Positions 4,702-8,157 of a DNA stretch of 8,157 nucleotides are shown piece after piece. The position numbers and the translations under genes were made by a program. The DNA comes from a bacterium (GTDB taxonomy: Bacteria; Hydrothermota; UBA3073; JACQXS01; JAUWAR01): contig JAUWAR010000054.1 of assembly GCA_030601965.1 (NCBI GenBank), positions 1 through 8,157 on the forward strand. Reading direction: 5' to 3'. The first letter of the stretch is position 1; the number at the start of each line of letters is the position of its first letter. The notes beneath the pieces were generated by a model. It was given only the letters and a program-made list of their open reading frames with translations. It made no database searches and was not told where the DNA came from.

Positions 4702-5844
4702 ATGCGTAAAGAATATCTCTTAACTCCAGGTCCTACTCCTGTCCCAGATAGTGTTAAGTCTGCTGAAGCAAGACCTATAGTCCACCATCGGACAAAAGAG
4801 CATGCAGAATTACTCAGAAGGGTCTCCGAGAACATTAAACCAATATTTAAGACAAAGAATATTGTGCTTACTCTTACCTCTTCTGGGACAGGTGCTATGC
4901 AGGGTGCGGTCAGTAACACACTATCAAAAGGAGACACTGCTCTTGTTATAAGAGGCGGTAAATTCAGCGAGAGATGGGCAGAGATATGTGAGGCGTATGG
5001 GGTAAATGTTATTCCTATAGATATTGAGTGGGGAACATCCTGTGCACCAGAGGTAGTTAAAAAGAAACTTGATGAAAATAGCAATATTAAAGTCGTTTTC
5101 GGCACTCTCTGTGAGACATCTACAGGCACAGTATTTCCAATAAAAGAGTATGGAGAGATTATAAAGGAGAAAGAGAACACCATTCTTGTTGTTGATGCAA
5201 TTTCAGGTCTTGGTGCCTGTGATATAGAGGTAGATAAGTGGAATGTAGATATATGTGTATCTGCTTCCCAGAAGGGATTAATGTTGCCTCCTGGACTCGC
5301 ATTTGCATCTATATCAGACAAGGCTTGGAAATTCATAGATAATTCTACTCTTCCAAAATACTATTTTGATTTTAAAAAGGCACGGAAATCATTAGAGACA
5401 AAAGGGCAGACTCCTTATACACCTGCCGTATCTCTTATTGTTGCATTGGACGAATCTCTCAATATGTTAAATGCCGAAGGCATAGACAATGTCTTAAAAA
5501 GACATCGAAGACTTGCCGATGCTACAAGGTCTGCGGTAAAAGCACTGGGGCTTGAACTACTTTCAAACAGTCCTGCAAATGCAGTTACTGCTATTAAGGT
5601 GCCTGAGGGTATAGACGGTATAGAACTGAAAAACACCTTCGATAAAAAGTATGGAATAAAGATAGCAGGTGGTCAGGCACATTTAAAGGGTAAAATAATA
5701 CGAATAGCACATCTGGGTTATATGGAGACTTTTGATGTTATTGCTGGAATCTCTGCTCTTGAGATGTCTCTACTTGATTTAGGATATAAGATAGAAACTG
5801 GTGCTGGAGTGAGAGCAGCAGAAGAAATATTGAGGAACATCTGA
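4702..5844 (+). CDS. Class V aminotransferase (alanine-glyoxylate/serine-pyruvate family), likely phosphoserine aminotransferase
   Basis: The 380-residue PLP enzyme has the typical N-terminus YLLTPGPTPVPDSV (5-18), cofactor-phosphate turn SSGTGAM (60-66), TSTGTVFPI (139-147), the PLP-ring aspartate in VVDAISGLGA (163-172; Asp165) and Schiff-base Lys191 in SASQKGLMLPPGLAF. Near the C-terminus, IRIAHLGYM carries the carboxylate-binding arginine. Length is normal for alanine-glyoxylate/serine-pyruvate aminotransferases and the hydrogenase 42-kDa-subunit group. Enzymes of this group act as phosphoserine aminotransferase in methanogens, and the gene here precedes serA. I therefore infer conversion of 3-phosphohydroxypyruvate plus glutamate into phosphoserine. 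Alanine-glyoxylate or serine-pyruvate exchange is the alternative. Translation starts from a strong AGGAGG. A 146-bp gap filled by a palindrome separates it from serA. Confidence 0.9.
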   Translation: MRKEYLLTPGPTPVPDSVKSAEARPIVHHRTKEHAELLRRVSENIKPIFKTKNIVLTLTSSGTGAMQGAVSNTLSKGDTALVIRGGKFSERWAEICEAYGVNVIPIDIEWGTSCAPEVVKKKLDENSNIKVVFGTLCETSTGTVFPIKEYGEIIKEKENTILVVDAISGLGACDIEVDKWNVDICVSASQKGLMLPPGLAFASISDKAWKFIDNSTLPKYYFDFKKARKSLETKGQTPYTPAVSLIVALDESLNMLNAEGIDNVLKRHRRLADATRSAVKALGLELLSNSPANAVTAIKVPEGIDGIELKNTFDKKYGIKIAGGQAHLKGKIIRIAHLGYMETFDVIAGISALEMSLLDLGYKIETGAGVRAAEEILRNI

Positions 5845-5846
5845 AC

Positions 5847-5973
5847 AAAATGCTAAATTCTAAATTACGAATGCTAAATTATGTGGGAAAGGTCTCCTGA
5901 CCTTGATTTCTTAATATCGGCATCAGGAGATGCCTCCCACATTTATAATTTAGCATTTAGAATTCATAATTTT
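5847..5973. repeat. Inverted heptamer arms enclosing a hairpin pair, between aminotransferase and serA
   Basis: The left arm (5847-5880) reads AAAATGC, TAAATTC, TAAATTA, CGAATGC, TAAATT. The right arm (5947-5973), on the other strand, reads AAAATTA, TGAATTC, TAAATGC, TAAATT. They pair except that the left arm has exactly one extra heptamer. The units resemble the TGAATTC array in lpxB. With 5881-5942, this fills nearly the whole intergenic gap. Confidence 0.8.
5881..5942. repeat. Head-to-head pair of palindromic half-units (element E2)
   Basis: Left half: ATGTGGGA, stem AAGGTC, loop TCCT, GACCTT, GATTT (5881-5909). Right half, on the minus strand: ATGTGGGA, stem GGCATC, loop TCCT, GATGCC, GAT (5942 down to 5916). 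Both 6-bp stems are perfect but differ in sequence, so pairing is kept while the bases change. No T-run follows, so it is not an ordinary terminator. It lies upstream of the serA ribosome binding site. Confidence 0.9.
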
Positions 5974-5979
5974 AATAAT

Positions 5980-5985
5980 AGGAGG
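5980..5985 (+). promoter_or_regulatory. Ribosome binding site of serA
   Basis: AGGAGG is 5 bases before the ATG at 5991. It lies just outside the right arm of the upstream palindrome and supports this start. Confidence 0.9.
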
Positions 5986-5990
5986 CCAAA

Positions 5991-6890
5991 ATGAAGATAT
6001 TAATCGCAGATGCAACATCACAGGATGCAATTAAAGAAATGCAGGCAACCGGGTCCGAAGTTCAAGACCTCTCAAATCTCCCTAAAGAGCAACTTCTTGA
6101 CAAAGTGAAAGATTTTGATATTATGGTTGTGAGGTCTGCTACAAAAGTCCGAAAAGATATGATAGATAAAATGGATAATATGAAACTTATTGTAAGGGGC
6201 GGAGTTGGACTTGATAACATAGATGTAGATTATGCAAAATCTAAGGGGATAGAGGTCAAGAATACCCCTGCTGCATCGTCTATATCTGTTGCAGAACTCA
6301 CAATTGGACATATGATTGCTTTAACAAGACATATCGCAAGAGGGACTCAATCTATTAAAGAGAGAAAATGGGAGAAAAAGGTATTGAAAGGCATAGAATT
6401 ATACAATAAGACCCTTGGAATAATTGGCATTGGAAGGATTGGAAAAGAAGTCGCAAAGCGAGCAAAGGCATTTGGAATGAATATAATTGCTTATGACCCT
6501 TATGCAAAATATGAAGAGGTCAAGATGGTAGATTTTGATAGTTTGCTTGAGAACTCTGATTTTATTACACTCCATATCCCCGGAACTGCTGAGACACACC
6601 ATTTTATAGGCAAAGAAGCATTTAACAAGATGAAGCAAGGTGTCTTTATCATTAATTGTGGAAGGGGAGGTGTGGTAGATGAAACTGCATTGGTTGAGGC
6701 TCTAAAAACTGGTAAGGTTGCAGGTGCAAGTCTTGATGTATTTGAAACCGAGCCACCCGAAAATAGTTCTTTGCTTGATTTGCCCAATGTAACATTTACT
6801 CCTCATATAGGTGCAGCAACTTCCGATGCTCAGGCCAAAATAGGTAAAGAAGTAGTAGAAATAATAAAGGAGTTCGCAGGAAAGTTGTAG
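5991..6890 (+). CDS. serA: D-3-phosphoglycerate dehydrogenase, short form without ACT domain
   Basis: The 299-residue protein belongs to the D-2-hydroxyacid dehydrogenases. It has the N-terminal substrate domain (IMVVRSATKVRKDMID, 44-59; VRGGVGLDNIDV, 68-79), the Rossmann motif GIGRIG (146-151) with acidic Asp169 in AYDPY suggesting NAD preference, and the catalytic set Arg225 (NCGRGGVVDE), Glu254 (DVFETEPP) and His272 (TPHIGAAT). It would oxidise 3-phosphoglycerate to 3-phosphohydroxypyruvate in the cytoplasm. It ends right after the catalytic core, so the C-terminal ACT domain behind serine feedback in longer SerA proteins is absent. Its place after an aminotransferase supports a serine pathway; a hydroxypyruvate or glyoxylate reductase is the alternative. 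The last codon and TAG stop (TTGTAG) lie inside a palindromic repeat that begins at 6885. Confidence 0.9.
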   Translation: MKILIADATSQDAIKEMQATGSEVQDLSNLPKEQLLDKVKDFDIMVVRSATKVRKDMIDKMDNMKLIVRGGVGLDNIDVDYAKSKGIEVKNTPAASSISVAELTIGHMIALTRHIARGTQSIKERKWEKKVLKGIELYNKTLGIIGIGRIGKEVAKRAKAFGMNIIAYDPYAKYEEVKMVDFDSLLENSDFITLHIPGTAETHHFIGKEAFNKMKQGVFIINCGRGGVVDETALVEALKTGKVAGASLDVFETEPPENSSLLDLPNVTFTPHIGAATSDAQAKIGKEVVEIIKEFAGKL

Positions 6891-6943
6891 GAGGGGTTTT
6901 CTAACCCCGACAATAAATCGGGACTGGAAAGTCCCTCCTACAA
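6885..6943. repeat. 59-bp head-to-head palindromic element (E1) at the serA stop
   Basis: Left half: TTGTAGGA, stem GGGGTT, loop TTCT, AACCCC, GAC (6885-6911). Right half, on the minus strand: TTGTAGGA, stem GGGACT, loop TTCC, AGTCCC, GAT (6943 down to 6917). Both stems are perfect with different bases. The right half equals the lpxB insertion at 737-763 over 27 bases. The element supplies the serA stop and ends 10 bases before the DUF1015 ATG. No T-run follows, so termination is unlikely. Confidence 0.93.
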
Positions 6944-6953
6944 ATTCTCTTAG

Positions 6954-8157
6954 ATGATAGAGATTAAGCCATTCAAAGGAATCAGATATAACCAGAAAAG
7001 GGTTAATATCGCTGATGTAATAACCCAACCTTATGATAAGATCACGACAGAAATGCAAGATAGTTATTATAAAAAATCGGGGTATAATATTGTCAGAATG
7101 ATACTTGGAAAATCCCTTCCTGATGATACCGGGAATAATAATAAATACACAAGGGCACGAGATGCTTTTCAAAAGTTCTATTCTGATGGAATTTTAATTC
7201 AGGATAAAGAACCCTCTATTTACCCTTATTATCAGGAATATACCTTTAATACTCAAAAAAGTGTGCGAATAGGATTTTGTTGTCTCCTGAGACTAAAAGA
7301 ATTTTCTAAGGATACAGTCCTTCCGCACGAGAAGACACTTTCAAAACCGAAAGAGGATAGATTGAATTTACTCAGAGCAACAAAGATAAACTTTGGGCAG
7401 ATATTTATGTTGTATCCAGACCAGAAAAATAAAATTAGTAAACTAATTGACGAGAATATAGGGAGAAAGTCGTCAGAAATAAAAGTAAGTGAAGAGTATG
7501 AAAAAGGCGTCATACATAAGATGTGGAGGATAAATAACAGGGATTTAATTCATGAAATTGAAGATTTAATGAAAGATAAAGTTCTATTGATTGCAGATGG
7601 CCATCATAGATATGAGACTGCTCTTGATTATTTAAAAGATAACCCATCTGCAGATTATAGAATGGTGACTCTCGTCTCTATGAATGACCCTGGACTATTG
7701 ATTCTTCCGACACATCGGGCAATATATGGGGTAGATGTTAAGGATTTATTTCACAAAGCAGAAAAGTTCTTTGAAATAAAGGAGTATAGTGATAAAGGGT
7801 CTTTATTTAGAGATATGGGAGATGAAGAGCATACATTTGGTGTTTATCTTAACAAAAGATTCTATATATTGAGGTTTAGAGACATATCTATAATGAACAA
7901 ATTTGTGGATAAAGAGAGGAGTCCTATCTATAGAAATCTTGATGTTGTCATACTTCACTCTATTATAATAGAGCACATACTCGGAATCTCAAAAGAGAAA
8001 GTTGCAAAGAAAGAGAATATAGACTACTTAAGAGAGGCAAGTGATGGAATAGAAGGTGTAGATGAGGGGAAATATAGTGTAGTGTTTTTTATGAATGCGC
8101 CAAGAATGGAACAGGTAAGGAGTCTTGCGCAAAGGGGCGAGGCGATGCCTCAGAAAT
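6954..8157 (+). CDS. DUF1015 family protein, possible serine/phosphoserine enzyme, 3' end cut
   Basis: There are 401 complete codons to the window edge. Family members end about 20 residues after the GEAMPQK seen here, so nearly all of it is present. Hallmarks are IKPFKGIRYN (4-13), VITQPYDKI (22-30), SGYNIVRM (42-49), DGILIQDKEPSIYPYYQEYT (78-97), LPHEKTLSKPKEDRLNLL (123-140), IADGHHRYETALDYL (213-227) and DPGLLILPTHR (245-255). The function is not established to my knowledge. DGHHR followed by a helix resembles the motif of ParB/sulfiredoxin-fold free-serine kinases (archaeal SerK, SbnI). The gene follows an aminotransferase and serA, and no SerB is present, so I infer a role at the serine/phosphoserine step. 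The ATG has no Shine-Dalgarno and lies 63 bases after serA, behind a palindromic element; it is chosen because it yields the family N-terminus. Confidence 0.88.
   Translation, partial: MIEIKPFKGIRYNQKRVNIADVITQPYDKITTEMQDSYYKKSGYNIVRMILGKSLPDDTGNNNKYTRARDAFQKFYSDGILIQDKEPSIYPYYQEYTFNTQKSVRIGFCCLLRLKEFSKDTVLPHEKTLSKPKEDRLNLLRATKINFGQIFMLYPDQKNKISKLIDENIGRKSSEIKVSEEYEKGVIHKMWRINNRDLIHEIEDLMKDKVLLIADGHHRYETALDYLKDNPSADYRMVTLVSMNDPGLLILPTHRAIYGVDVKDLFHKAEKFFEIKEYSDKGSLFRDMGDEEHTFGVYLNKRFYILRFRDISIMNKFVDKERSPIYRNLDVVILHSIIIEHILGISKEKVAKKENIDYLREASDGIEGVDEGKYSVVFFMNAPRMEQVRSLAQRGEAMPQK

Noticed and set aside
4602..5336. 244-residue minus-strand ORF
   Set aside because: It lies opposite the class V aminotransferase, whose motifs are clear, and its start region is the palindromic element. 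The product is Ser/Thr/Pro-rich without a recognisable domain.
6885..6943. Intrinsic terminator after serA
   Set aside because: Both hairpins lack a following T-run and the next gene in the likely operon starts 10 bases later.
6702..7172. 156-residue minus-strand ORF spanning the serA-DUF1015 junction
   Set aside because: It is antisense to two genes with strong family motifs and reads through the palindromic element.

Overview
The window is AT-rich, gene-dense bacterial DNA. It encodes lipid-A-disaccharide synthase (LpxB), so the host very probably has a lipid A outer membrane. A GWxTD-domain protein, a class V aminotransferase paired with an ACT-less SerA, a DUF1015 protein, and many short palindromic and 7/8-bp repeats inside and between genes suggest an uncultured anaerobe of the WOR-3, Omnitrophota or Cloacimonadota kind. 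That placement is inference from gene content only. No rRNA, tRNA, CRISPR, integrase or transposase gene was seen.

Layout. Minus strand, 1-1394: the N-terminal part of a PLP-dependent alpha-oxoamine synthase (cut by the window edge), overlapped by 4 bases with lpxB upstream of it. Divergent gap, 1395-1589: an 80-bp octamer-repeat hairpin bracketed by a 10-bp direct repeat that duplicates the lpxB start, more octamers, and a candidate promoter with a palindrome for the rightward genes. Plus strand, 1590-4498: a 45-residue lipoprotein-like ORF, nadB (L-aspartate oxidase) overlapping it by one base, then a GWxTD-domain protein. Gap 4499-4701: a small hairpin and a 108-bp four-way-junction palindrome ending six bases before a strong ribosome binding site. 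Plus strand, 4702-8157: class V aminotransferase, short-form D-3-phosphoglycerate dehydrogenase and a DUF1015 protein (cut by the window edge), a likely serine-synthesis operon.

How the genes may work together: the aminotransferase and SerA would turn 3-phosphoglycerate into phosphoserine. No SerB phosphatase is present. The DUF1015 protein carries a DGHHR motif resembling that of ParB/sulfiredoxin-fold free-serine kinases, so it may act on the serine/phosphoserine step (hypothesis). NadB makes iminoaspartate for NAD synthesis. LpxB makes the lipid A disaccharide.

The most unusual content is the repeats. One family has a half-unit of about 26 bp: TGTRGGA, then a 6-bp stem with a TYCY loop, then GAT or GAC. 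Its stems differ between copies yet stay paired. It occurs head-to-head in two intergenic gaps, as an in-frame copy inside lpxB, and as a decayed copy inside the GWxTD gene. Heptamer arrays (TGAATTC and relatives), octamer arrays (TTTAGNTA) and CCCGAT/ATCGGG hairpins also sit in both coding and non-coding DNA. lpxB alone holds three such insertions in predicted loops, and a fourth displaced its ribosome binding site.
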